Shown: positions 6,890 through 13,774 of the stretch, piece after piece
How the letters are laid out: every line of letters starts with the position of its first letter
Position numbering within the stretch: the stretch's first letter is position 1
Assembly: GCA_007124535.1 (NCBI GenBank)
Contig: SLEY01000039.1
Location: forward strand, 1-13,774
DNA length: 13,774 nucleotides
Direction of reading: 5' to 3'
From: Planctomycetaceae bacterium
GTDB taxonomy: Bacteria > Planctomycetota > Planctomycetia > Pirellulales > Pirellulaceae
Program-made: the position numbers and the translations under genes
The notes under the pieces: generated by a model
The model's input: only the letters and a program-made list of their open reading frames with translations
Told to the model about the DNA's origin: nothing
The model's database searches: none

Positions 6890-7774
6890 TCATTCCATGC
6901 TATCCACAAACGTGCGGCCGTCCGTGAAATTGGCAATGTTGTCCCAGTCGCCCTCAGTGTAGTTCAATGCGTTCGGGTACACCTTGAATCCCAGGCCTTC
7001 GCCGACCGTGTCTTCCCCGAATTCCCCGTCCAGACCGGGGGCGATCAACTGGAACGTGGTCGGATTCAGCCACTCGTCATCCAGAGGAATCGCCGTCAGA
7101 TCGGACAGGTCGCCCCGGTTCGAACGGTACGGATATACGTCGAATCCCGTGAGTTCGTCCGCGTGGAAATTCACCACCGGATCGCCATTCACCGCGACGG
7201 CGTAAGGAGCGGGAAAGTAGACATAGGCCGCCGCGTCACTCCCCGGCGGGAGGTACTCGAACAAAGGGAAATCGTCACGGTCGCCCAAGGGGATTTCCCG
7301 GGTCCGCCGCAAACGCGATTCGTCGAAGTCGAACAGAGCTTGCCGATCCCCGTCGCTGGTCAGCGGCCGCCGCGGATCGTTGACCACTTGGGCCAGCCAA
7401 AACACCAATGATTCGGCGGGCGTCAAGCGAGCCGCAATCAACTGCGCCAAAGCTCCGTCCCCGCTGTCGTCGTGCTGATGGCGGGGAAAGGCGCGTCGCA
7501 AGTGACGCCGATATTGTTCGATCCGAACCTCATCCGCCGCCGCATTCTCAGCTTGAAAACCGCTCGGCGGGTAAGCGCCCCGGTTCTGGCGGTAACTCTC
7601 CAACGCCATGTCCAACTGGCTGACTTCCAGGATGATCCTTGCCTCCCTCGCCCGCACCACGGCGCGCCAGACGGCGGGCAGGATCAAGGAGGCCAGGATT
7701 CCCAGGATGGCGATCACCACCAGCATCTCGACCAGAGAAAAGCCGCCTCGGGACGACCGGGTTCTTCCACTCAT
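6890..7774 (-). CDS. GspG-like pseudopilin, copy 1 of tandem pair
   Basis: Secreted filament subunit with a type IV prepilin leader. The chosen start (7774) gives an 11-residue leader MSGRTRSSRGG, cleavage before FSLVEMLVVIAILG, and Glu at +5; GGGGAG at 7782-7787 sits 7 nt upstream. A start 15 nt further upstream (7789) would put that motif inside the gene and has no well-spaced ribosome site. The mature protein is one hydrophobic helix (to about residue 33) plus an amphipathic extension RAREARIILEVSQLDMALESY, then a long C-terminal domain. It ends in EGDWDNIANFTDGRTFVDSME, an acidic tail placed where GspG proteins carry their calcium site; that role is inferred. At 294 residues it is about twice the size of proteobacterial GspG. 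It follows the platform gene by 24 nt and is paired with the next gene, to which it is closely related at both ends. Probably a major subunit. Confidence 0.92.
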   Translation of the reverse strand: MSGRTRSSRGGFSLVEMLVVIAILGILASLILPAVWRAVVRAREARIILEVSQLDMALESYRQNRGAYPPSGFQAENAAADEVRIEQYRRHLRRAFPRHQHDDSGDGALAQLIAARLTPAESLVFWLAQVVNDPRRPLTSDGDRQALFDFDESRLRRTREIPLGDRDDFPLFEYLPPGSDAAAYVYFPAPYAVAVNGDPVVNFHADELTGFDVYPYRSNRGDLSDLTAIPLDDEWLNPTTFQLIAPGLDGEFGEDTVGEGLGFKVYPNALNYTEGDWDNIANFTDGRTFVDSME

Positions 7775-7798
7775 CAATCCGCTCCCCATCCTCGCTTG

Positions 7799-9205
7799 TT
7801 ATGACAGACCTTCAATCATGGCGACCAGCGGCAAAAACAGACTGATCACGATAAAACCGACCGCCCCGCCCAGGAACACGATGATGATCGGTTCCATCAA
7901 CTGGGTCAGGCTGTCCGTCAGCGTCTTGACCTCGTCGTCATAGGTGTCCGCCACCTTGTACAACATCGTGTCCAGTTCACCCGTTTCCTCGCCCACATCC
8001 ACCATGTTGATCACCAGATCGTCGACGACCCGGGCCTTGATGCGAGCCGCGTACAGCAACCCGCAGAGGGCGGCGCCCCCGCCGGCCGCGTAGGCGCCGA
8101 CAAGCAACATGGCCGGCATCATCGGCGTCAAGCCCATGATGAAAATGCCCGGCAACGCCCCGGCCAGGCACCAGAAGAACAAGGCCGCCGGATGGAACCC
8201 CAATACCGAATACTTCTGCAGCGGGCGGGCGATCGGTTCCCCCTCGCGAATCGCGTCGCCCACCCGGCCGTACAGCCGCTCGAAGACCGCGTTGCCCGAG
8301 GTGTCTCGCGTGATCTGCAGGCCTTCCAGAATCGGGACACCACTGGCCACCAACGTCCCCAGCGTCCGTGTGGTCCGAGCCATGATGTTCTTCTCGATCA
8401 GCATCCCCATGACGGGCATTTTCAAAATGAACATGTCCCAGCCCATCCGCCCCGCCTTGAACTTCCGCGCCAGTTTGATGAACAGGAAGGCGGCCACCGG
8501 CAACAAGGGGATCATGAACCAGAACCGCACCACGTATTCGGACATGGCGACCAGCAATTCCGTCGGCGCCGGCAACTCCAGCCCGAACTCCTCGAACATC
8601 TTGGTGAACACGGGCACGATGTTCATCAAGATGAACGTCAGGATCCCGACGGCCACGGTGATCACGACCAACGGGTAGATCATGGCCCCTTTGACCTTGC
8701 GCTTGAGCGCCTCGGCCCGTTCCATGAAGTCGGCCAGACGTTGCAGGATGACCTCCAAGGCGCCCCCGGCCTCGCCGGCCTTGATCATGTTCACGTACAA
8801 GCGGTTGAACATTTTGGGGGATTTGGACATGCCTTCCGAGAGCGTCGCCCCCGCTTCGATATCCTCGACCACATCCTGCAAGGCGAATTTCAGCTTCCCC
8901 GGCTTCGAGTTGCCTTCCAGGATCTTCAAACTGCGGACGATGGGCAGACCGGCGTCCTGCAGGATGGACAGCTGGCGGGTAAAGGAGCAGAGCACCTTGC
9001 TGCCGCCGCCCCCCAGACTCAAGCCGCGTTTCTTGCCCGCCTTGCGCTCCCCCGCGGCTTCTTTGGTCTTCTTGACCGTGATTCGGGTGACGAAATAGCC
9101 CATCTGGCGAATCGTCGTCTGCGCATCGTCCTCCGACGTGGCGTCGATGACGTCCCGGATCTCCTGACCCGTCGCGTCCATCGCTTCGAATTCATAAGTT
9201 GGCAT
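7799..9205 (-). CDS. gspF: PilC/GspF inner-membrane platform protein with insertion
   Basis: Polytopic membrane protein that connects the cytoplasmic ATPase to filament assembly. The N-terminus MPTYEFEAMDATG is typical of the family. There are two GspF domains: the first at about 74-200, with FTRQLSILQDAGLPI (75-89) and IKAGEAGGAL (141-150); the second at about 275-455, with the diagnostic VDVGEETGELDTML (402-415). Membrane segments are visible at about 175-200, 228-245 and 437-460. At 468 residues it is longer than the usual ~400. The excess sits mainly in a hydrophobic stretch at about 338-388, containing FFWCLAGALPGIFIMG and LLVGAYAAGGGAALCGLLY, between helices of the second domain. The Lys/Gly-rich linker at 45-70 is normal. 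The ribosome site AAGGA (9214-9218) supports the start. The name pilC would be equally valid. Confidence 0.95.
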   Translation of the reverse strand: MPTYEFEAMDATGQEIRDVIDATSEDDAQTTIRQMGYFVTRITVKKTKEAAGERKAGKKRGLSLGGGGSKVLCSFTRQLSILQDAGLPIVRSLKILEGNSKPGKLKFALQDVVEDIEAGATLSEGMSKSPKMFNRLYVNMIKAGEAGGALEVILQRLADFMERAEALKRKVKGAMIYPLVVITVAVGILTFILMNIVPVFTKMFEEFGLELPAPTELLVAMSEYVVRFWFMIPLLPVAAFLFIKLARKFKAGRMGWDMFILKMPVMGMLIEKNIMARTTRTLGTLVASGVPILEGLQITRDTSGNAVFERLYGRVGDAIREGEPIARPLQKYSVLGFHPAALFFWCLAGALPGIFIMGLTPMMPAMLLVGAYAAGGGAALCGLLYAARIKARVVDDLVINMVDVGEETGELDTMLYKVADTYDDEVKTLTDSLTQLMEPIIIVFLGGAVGFIVISLFLPLVAMIEGLS

Positions 9206-9210
9206 GTCGG

Positions 9211-10932
9211 TTATCCTTCAATGACCGTTTCTCGGATCACTTCCTCGGCAGTCGTCGTTCCGTCGAAAATGTTTCGGACCCCCACTTCTCGCAGCGCGGT
9301 CATGCCGCTGCGCCGGGCCGATTCGCGCAGCTCGTCCGACGAGGCGTTGGCCATGATCAGGTCGCGGATCTCGTCGGTGATCGACATCAGCTCGAACAGT
9401 CCCTGACGCCCCTTGTAGCCCGTGTTGTTGCACGCCTCGCACCCCTTGCCCCGGTAGAACTTGTTGCCATTCAACTTGGCCGCGTCCAAATGCAATTCCA
9501 GCAGCATATCCCGAGTCGGTTCGATCTCCTCGCGGCACTGCGTACAGATGCGGCGCACCAAGCGCTGGGCCAGAATCGCTTCCACCGTGGCGGTGATCAG
9601 GAACGTGGGCACCCCCATGTCCTTCAAACGCGTCACCGTCGTCGGGGCGTCGTTCGTGTGCAGCGTGCTGAATACGGTGTGTCCGGTCAGCGAAGCCTGG
9701 ACCGCAATTTCGGCCGTTTCCAAGTCCCGGATCTCGCCCACCAGGATCCGATCGGGGTCGTGCCGCAAAATGGCCCGCAAGCAAGCCGCAAACGAAACCC
9801 CGATGTCCGGATCGATCGGGATCTGGATGATCCCCTCCAAATCGTACTCGACCGGATCCTCCGTGGTGATCAGTTTGTCCTCGATCCGATTCAATTCGGC
9901 CAGGGCCGAATACAAGGTCGTCGTCTTGCCCGAACCGGTCGGACCCGTCACCAGAATGATCCCGTTGGGGATGCCGATCACCTTGCGGAAATCGGCCAGG
10001 GTGGCATCGTCCATGCCGACTTTGGTCAAATCGAGCGCGACCACCGAACGGTCCAACACCCGCATCACCACGCTCTCGCCAAACATCGTCGGCAACACGC
10101 TCACCCGCAGATCGACGGGGTGGCCACCCACACTCAATTCGATCCGCCCGTCCTGGGGCAACCGCCGCTCGGCAATGTCCAGATTCGCCATCACCTTGAT
10201 CCGCGTGGTAATGGCAAACGCCAGATGGCGAGGCGGCGGCACCATCTCGTACAACACCCCGTCCGCCTTGATCCGGATCCGGAACTCGTCCTCGAACGGC
10301 TCGAAGTGCACGTCGCTGGCATGATCCTTGATCGCCATCAACAGCACCATATTCAATAACTTGCGAACCGGGGCACTGTCCGCCAAGGCCTCGACACTGG
10401 TCAGGTCCACCGGCCCGCTGGTTCCGGCGGACGCCGCCACCGCCTGTTTGTAGTCGGCGTCATCCTCCAATTCGGTCAGGACGCTCTCGATGCTCTCGCC
10501 TTCCATCGCGTAGTAGCGTTCCAGCGACCGCCGCAACTCCCGCTCCGTGGCGATCACCAGCCGAACGTCATACCCCAGAAAGTTCCGCAACTCGTCCTCG
10601 ATCGCCAAATTCTGGGGATCGCAGGTTGCCAGGGTCAGCGTGTTGCCGTCCTTCTTCACCGGCACCACACGGTACATCTGGGCCATGGTGTCCGAAATGG
10701 TGCCCAACAACTCCTGCCCCAATTGGGCTTCGGACAGGCTGATCACCTGCATGTTCATCTGTTCGGCCAGGGCCTGGACCAGCTGATCGTCGGTGAGCAA
10801 CCCCATGTCCTCGGCCACATGGCCCAGCAATTCCCCGGGCCGCTGATACTGTTCTTCCAGCAACATCTCCAGCTGTTCATCCGTGATGAAGCCGAGATCG
10901 ACCAGGATTTGGCCCAGGCGTCGAATGGCCAT
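9211..10932 (-). CDS. gspE: GspE/PilB-family assembly ATPase, complete
   Basis: Complete 573-residue extension/secretion ATPase. Residues 1 to about 145 form an MshEN-like N-terminal region with two copies of the 'LGQILVDLGFITDEQL' type motif (6-21, and GHVAEDMGLLTDDQL at 37-51); in related ATPases this module binds cyclic-di-GMP, which I infer only by family. Then come ASDVHFEPFE (205-214), Walker A GPTGSGKTTT (330-339), Asp box TTEDPVEYDLEG (356-367), Walker B DPDRILVGEIRD (392-403), His box GHTVFSTLHTNDAP (417-430) and zinc cysteines 463/466 and 498/501. The ribosome site is weak (AGAAAGA region upstream of 10932), and 56 nt separate it from pilT. It is followed by the platform gene after 5 nt, its expected membrane partner. 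It could equally be named pilB. Confidence 0.96.
   Translation of the reverse strand: MAIRRLGQILVDLGFITDEQLEMLLEEQYQRPGELLGHVAEDMGLLTDDQLVQALAEQMNMQVISLSEAQLGQELLGTISDTMAQMYRVVPVKKDGNTLTLATCDPQNLAIEDELRNFLGYDVRLVIATERELRRSLERYYAMEGESIESVLTELEDDADYKQAVAASAGTSGPVDLTSVEALADSAPVRKLLNMVLLMAIKDHASDVHFEPFEDEFRIRIKADGVLYEMVPPPRHLAFAITTRIKVMANLDIAERRLPQDGRIELSVGGHPVDLRVSVLPTMFGESVVMRVLDRSVVALDLTKVGMDDATLADFRKVIGIPNGIILVTGPTGSGKTTTLYSALAELNRIEDKLITTEDPVEYDLEGIIQIPIDPDIGVSFAACLRAILRHDPDRILVGEIRDLETAEIAVQASLTGHTVFSTLHTNDAPTTVTRLKDMGVPTFLITATVEAILAQRLVRRICTQCREEIEPTRDMLLELHLDAAKLNGNKFYRGKGCEACNNTGYKGRQGLFELMSITDEIRDLIMANASSDELRESARRSGMTALREVGVRNIFDGTTTAEEVIRETVIEG
9214..9218 (-). promoter_or_regulatory. 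Ribosome binding site of pilC/gspF overlapping gspE stop
   Basis: AAGGA lies 8 nt before the ATG at 9205 and runs into the last codons of the upstream ATPase, whose TAA is at 9211-9213. The arrangement suggests translational coupling of ATPase and platform protein. Confidence 0.7.
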
Positions 10933-10988
10933 CGATGATTCTTTCTAATGTAAAAAGGTTGATCGGAAGGCGCCGCACGGCGTCCATC

Positions 10989-12110
10989 TCAAGCTCGAAA
11001 CGCTTCGGGAACCACCGCCTCCTCTTGATCCTCTTCCATGCCGCGCTTGGCGTTGACAATCCGTTTGGCCAAGTCGTCCGGACTGTGGGCCTTGGACAAC
11101 ACATCTTCCAGCGAGCACTTCTCGTCCTTCCACAACCGGAACAGGGCATCGTCCATCAACTGCATCCCGTGCTTGGCCCCCGTCTGGATGGCCGACGAAA
11201 TGCGGAAGATCTTGTTCTCGCGAATCAAGTTCGAAATGCCAGGGGTGACCACCAGCAGTTCGTAAGCCGCACATCGCCCCCCGCCGATTCGGGGGAGAAG
11301 CGTTTGGGCGAGGACCCCGATAATGGACGAGGCCAACTGGGTCCGGATCTGGTCCTGCAGGTTCCCCGGAAAAGCGTCGATAATCCGGTTGATCGTGCCC
11401 TGAGCACTGTTGGTGTGCAATGTGCCGAACACGACGTGACCCGTTTCCGCCGCGGTGATCGCCGCTTCGATCGTCTCCAGGTCCCGCATTTCCCCCACCA
11501 GGATGACGTCCGGATCCTGCCGCAAGGCCCGCCGAATCGCTTCGGCAAAACTGGGCACGTCCACATGGACCTCGCGCTGATTGACCGTCGATTTCTTGTG
11601 ATAATGGTAAAACTCGATCGGGTCTTCGATCGTGATGATATGATGGTCCACCGATTCGTTGATGTAGTTCACCAAGCTGGCCAGCGTGGTGCTTTTTCCC
11701 GACCCGGTCGGCCCGGTCACCAGGAACAGACCGCGAGGTCGCAGAATCATCTTGGTGACCACGTCCGGCAAGCCCAGTTTTTCCGGAGGCAGGTAGTCGT
11801 TGGGGATCTGCCGCAAAACCATCGAGATCTGACCGCGTTGCTTGAACACCGAGACGCGGAAACGAGCCATTTCCCCGAAGGCGAATCCAAAGTCGGTGCC
11901 GCCGGCCTCCTGCAATTCGCGCTGGCAACGCTCGGGCGTGATGCTCTTCATCAGCGCCACCGTGTCCTCCTGCTCCAGCGTCTTGGTTTCCAATTTCCGC
12001 ATGCGGCCATGCAAACGAAATACGGGCGGTTGGCCAACCACAATGTGGATATCGCTCGCCCCCTGCTTGACGCACGCCTGCAATAGTTTGTCGATCAGAA
12101 TTGTTGCCAT
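10989..12110 (-). CDS. pilT: PilT-family retraction ATPase
   Basis: Twitching-motility type ATPase of 373 residues, in the usual PilT size range, expected to power filament disassembly at the inner face of the cytoplasmic membrane. The N-terminal PilT signature QGASDIHI is at about 16-23; Walker A GPTGSGKST at 133-141; Asp box TIEDPIEF at 160-167; Walker B DPDVILVGEMRD at 199-210; His box GHVVFGTLHTN at 224-234. The tail carries the PilT-type stretch VVTPGISNLIRENK (287-300) and lacks the tetracysteine zinc module of GspE/PilB, which separates it from its two neighbours. The start is supported by GGAGG at 12122-12126, a rather long 11 nt upstream of the ATG. It ends in an acidic stretch (EEDQEEAVVPEAFRA). 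Its presence argues for dynamic, pilus-like behaviour rather than a pure secretion system. Confidence 0.96.
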   Translation of the reverse strand: MATILIDKLLQACVKQGASDIHIVVGQPPVFRLHGRMRKLETKTLEQEDTVALMKSITPERCQRELQEAGGTDFGFAFGEMARFRVSVFKQRGQISMVLRQIPNDYLPPEKLGLPDVVTKMILRPRGLFLVTGPTGSGKSTTLASLVNYINESVDHHIITIEDPIEFYHYHKKSTVNQREVHVDVPSFAEAIRRALRQDPDVILVGEMRDLETIEAAITAAETGHVVFGTLHTNSAQGTINRIIDAFPGNLQDQIRTQLASSIIGVLAQTLLPRIGGGRCAAYELLVVTPGISNLIRENKIFRISSAIQTGAKHGMQLMDDALFRLWKDEKCSLEDVLSKAHSPDDLAKRIVNAKRGMEEDQEEAVVPEAFRA

Positions 12111-12361
12111 GGGCGGTACTGCCTCCGGTTAGGAACACCATGCTGTAAAAGGAGGTGCAGGCGGGCCGTGGCCTTTTCGTGCTTGCGACATGCGGAGAAT
12201 CTCCAGAATAAGCTCCTTCGCCGACACGCCCCGCGGGGGTCGGCAGTGGGAACATTCTTCCCGAATTGCCCCTTCCCATCCAATCGCTGTCGAAAAACGT
12301 CGCGTCCCGGCAGGTTTTTCACAACCATGCCCCCAAACCCATACCCCCACCCGAATGACGA
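12111..12361 (-). other. 251-nt intergenic gap between gspE and pilT
   Basis: This is the second-longest gap in the cluster. Short open frames cross it on both strands (for example 12129-12350 and 12095-12328, minus), but none resembles a family I know and none has a convincing ribosome site, so I call no gene. It holds an imperfect GC-rich hairpin (12221-12243), a small GGGAA/TTCCC hairpin (12248-12262) and the pilT ribosome site. It is the most likely place for a secondary promoter or an RNA processing site separating the first ATPase from the rest; I could not find a persuasive -35/-10 pair. Confidence 0.6.
12221..12243 (-). promoter_or_regulatory. GC-rich imperfect hairpin upstream of pilT
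   Basis: CCGAC (12221-12225) pairs with GTCGG (12239-12243). Inside, after a three-base bulge, CCCC (12229-12232) faces GGGG (12235-12238). In the direction of transcription it is followed by CGAAGGAGC, with no T-run, so it does not look like an ordinary intrinsic terminator. It could be a processing or mRNA-stability element, or chance in GC-rich DNA. Confidence 0.3.
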
Positions 12362-13774
12362 TCAGGTCAAAATTTCGATCTCCGCGTCCTGCTCCGTCCG
12401 CTTGCAGACACGGAACACCTCGTCCAACGTCGTGACCCCCTTCAATGCCTTTTCAATGCCGTCGATGTACAGGGTCTTCATGCCCTGGTCGATCGCGATC
12501 CGGCGGAGTTCCACCGCCGACTTGGCCTGAAACACCAACTCCCGAATCTTCGGCGTGACCATCATCAGCTCGTGAATCCCCGTGCGGCCCCGATAACCCT
12601 TGCGCTGGCAGTGCCCACATCCCTTGCCGCGTACCAAGCCGCCGCGAGCCGCGATTTCGGGCGAGATCCCGGCCGCCTCCAACTCCGCCTCCCGAGGCTC
12701 ATACTCCTGCTTGCAACGCGTACAAACCGTTCGCACCAGACGCTGAGCCAACACCGCAATGACACTGCTAGCCACCAAATAGCCGGGGACCCCCATATCG
12801 ACCATCCGCGTGATCGAACTGGGCGCATCGTTCGTGTGCAATGTACTAAAAACCAAGTGTCCGGTTAAAGAAGCCTGAATTCCCATCGAGGCCGTCTCTT
12901 GATCTCGCATCTCGCCCACCAAAATGATGTTGGGCGCCTGCCGCAACATGGCACGGACGATGCGGGCGAAATCCAAACCGATGCTGTGCTTGACCTCGCA
13001 CTGATTGATGCCCGCCAAGTAGTATTCCACCGGATCCTCGGCCGTGATGATCTTCTGATCCGGACGGTTCAAATGGTTCAATGCCGCATACAGGGTGGTC
13101 GTCTTGCCCGATCCGGTGGGACCGGTCACCAGAATGATCCCGTTGGGGCGGCGAATCAGTTGCTGGAACTTCCGATAATTCTCCTGCGACAACCCCAGTT
13201 GCCGCACCCCCACTTTGATGTTCTCCTTGTCCAAGAGCCGCATCACCGTCGCCTGCCCATGGCTGGTGGGCAAGATGCTGATCCGCAAATCCAACTCCTT
13301 CTCGCCCACGGTGATCTTGATCCGCCCATCCTGGGGGCGACGCCGCTCCGCAATGTCCATCTTGGCCAAAATCTTAATTCGCGAAGTGATGGCGCCCAAC
13401 AGCCGCCGCGGAGGACTGTCCCGCTCGATCAATACCCCGTCAATCCGGTAACGTATCCGTACCCGGTTCTCGAAAGGCTCGATGTGAATGTCCGAAGCCC
13501 GTAATTGCACCGCCTCCTGAATGATCAGGTACACCAATCGCACGACCGGAGCACTGCTCTCGTCGACCGTCTCCCCCCCCGCCATGTCCTCGGTGGTCTC
13601 GGTGAAATCGATCGCGGTGTCCGTGAATTCCTGAAGCATCGAGTCGGCACTTTCCCCCTCCATTTGTCCGTAGTGCCGGTTGATCGCCCCCTGAATGGCC
13701 TCCTGCGGAGCCAACGCCGTTTCAATCCGGCGGTTCAGAATAAACCGGAGCTTCTCAATGGTCTCCATGTCGAA
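12362..13774 (-). CDS. gspE: GspE/PilB-family assembly ATPase, 5' end outside window
   Basis: Cytoplasmic hexameric secretion ATPase that would drive assembly of the pilus or pseudopilus. The reading frame is open through the right edge: the first in-frame ATG (13768) is preceded by codons for Phe-Asp. Family members carry this region (METIEKLRFILNRRIETALA) in the middle of the protein, so the true N-terminus, probably an MshEN-type domain, is cut off. Numbering from that Met: ASDIHIEPFE at 91-100; Walker A GPTGSGKTT at 216-224; Asp box ITAEDPVEYY at 241-250; Walker B ILVGEMRD at 282-289 with catalytic Glu; His box GHLVFSTLHTNDAP at 303-316; zinc-type cysteine pairs at 349/352 and 384/387. 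The residues before Walker B read RQAPN where RQDPD is commoner; the catalytic Glu is intact. It is a paralogue of the ATPase at 9211-10932. Whether it serves secretion or pili cannot be told from sequence. Confidence 0.95.
   Translation of the reverse strand, partial: FDMETIEKLRFILNRRIETALAPQEAIQGAINRHYGQMEGESADSMLQEFTDTAIDFTETTEDMAGGETVDESSAPVVRLVYLIIQEAVQLRASDIHIEPFENRVRIRYRIDGVLIERDSPPRRLLGAITSRIKILAKMDIAERRRPQDGRIKITVGEKELDLRISILPTSHGQATVMRLLDKENIKVGVRQLGLSQENYRKFQQLIRRPNGIILVTGPTGSGKTTTLYAALNHLNRPDQKIITAEDPVEYYLAGINQCEVKHSIGLDFARIVRAMLRQAPNIILVGEMRDQETASMGIQASLTGHLVFSTLHTNDAPSSITRMVDMGVPGYLVASSVIAVLAQRLVRTVCTRCKQEYEPREAELEAAGISPEIAARGGLVRGKGCGHCQRKGYRGRTGIHELMMVTPKIRELVFQAKSAVELRRIAIDQGMKTLYIDGIEKALKGVTTLDEVFRVCKRTEQDAEIEILT

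Larger units (their letters stand above)
5884..7741. repeat. Tandem gene duplication of GspG-like pseudopilin
   Basis: The segment encoding the N-terminal helix in copy 1 (about 7586-7741) is repeated in copy 2 (about 6589-6744). The 3' ends (about 6890-6955 and 5884-5949) are likewise very similar at DNA and protein level. Between them similarity drops to scattered motifs. Conservation at both ends with a free middle fits an old duplication under selection for helix packing and the acidic C-terminal tail, or gene conversion of the ends. Confidence 0.85.

Noticed and set aside
6829..6936. Upstream extension of the second GspG-like gene to the ATG at 6936
   Set aside because: It would overlap the previous gene, add 36 residues before an already long leader, and ignore the perfect GGAGG 6 nt before 6828.
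8192..12086. Plus-strand open frames of about 380-400 codons over gspF, gspE and pilT (8192-9406, 9199-10359, 10935-12086)
   Set aside because: Their opposite strand encodes unmistakable Walker A/B ATPases and a GspF protein; the plus frames show no domain and repeat the low-complexity antisense character.
10945..12279. Minus-strand 444-codon frame overlapping pilT
   Set aside because: It is the alternative frame of pilT; the 373-residue frame contains all PilT motifs in order.
12129..12350. Small minus-strand ORF of 73 codons in the gspE-pilT gap
   Set aside because: No convincing ribosome site, no recognisable motif, and an overlapping equally long frame (12095-12328); cannot be supported as a gene.
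1..13774. CRISPR array, tRNA or rRNA genes, phage or toxin-antitoxin genes
   Set aside because: No regularly spaced direct repeats, no tRNA- or rRNA-like stretches and no such protein signatures were seen; the gene-free space is limited to two gaps of 425 and 251 nt.

Overview
The window is a single block of co-directional genes on the minus strand that encode a type IV pilus / type II secretion-like filament machine. Large pseudopilins of 294-394 residues with long divergent C-terminal parts, EF-hand-like Asp/Gly/Asn loops in one pseudopilin and in the GspK-like protein, an enlarged PilC/GspF, two GspE/PilB ATPases, and wording such as DLDGRLNVNAHGNL in the GspK-like protein resemble what I know from Planctomycetota. 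That assignment is inference from family resemblance; the DNA is GC-rich and there is no rRNA or other marker.

In transcription order (right to left) the layout is: a GspE/PilB ATPase whose 5' end lies beyond the right edge (13774-12362); a 251-nt gap with a GC-rich hairpin; a PilT-like ATPase (12110-10989); a second, complete GspE/PilB ATPase with an MshEN-type N-terminus (10932-9211); a PilC/GspF platform protein (9205-7799); two tandemly duplicated GspG-like pseudopilins (7774-6890 and 6828-5884); a third pseudopilin with EF-hand-like loops (5819-4686); a GspH/FimT-like pseudopilin (4612-3521); a GspI/PilV-like pseudopilin (3518-2334); a 425-nt gap holding the wreck of an IS200-like/RAYT transposase between inverted hairpin repeats; and a very long GspK-like protein without Glu+5 (1908 to beyond position 1).

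Short gaps (2 to about 73 nt), Shine-Dalgarno sequences lying inside or next to the preceding stop, and a common direction indicate one operon, or two if transcription restarts in the 251-nt gap. The cytoplasmic ATPases would power assembly (GspE/PilB) and disassembly (PilT) of a filament built on the PilC/GspF platform from the G/H/I-type subunits, with the GspK-like protein as probable tip subunit. No secretin, no PilM/N/O- or GspL/M-type protein and no prepilin peptidase is present, so these must be encoded elsewhere.

The least ordinary items are the internally deleted transposase bracketed by a 24/27 inverted repeat inside the operon, a hydrophobic insertion of about 55 residues in PilC/GspF just before its GEETGELD motif, the tandem pseudopilin pair with conserved ends and a diverged middle, and two pseudopilins whose predicted cleavage site has Ala or Ser instead of Gly at -1. 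I saw no completely unknown system; it is a recognisable secretion/pilus locus with lineage-specific elaborations.
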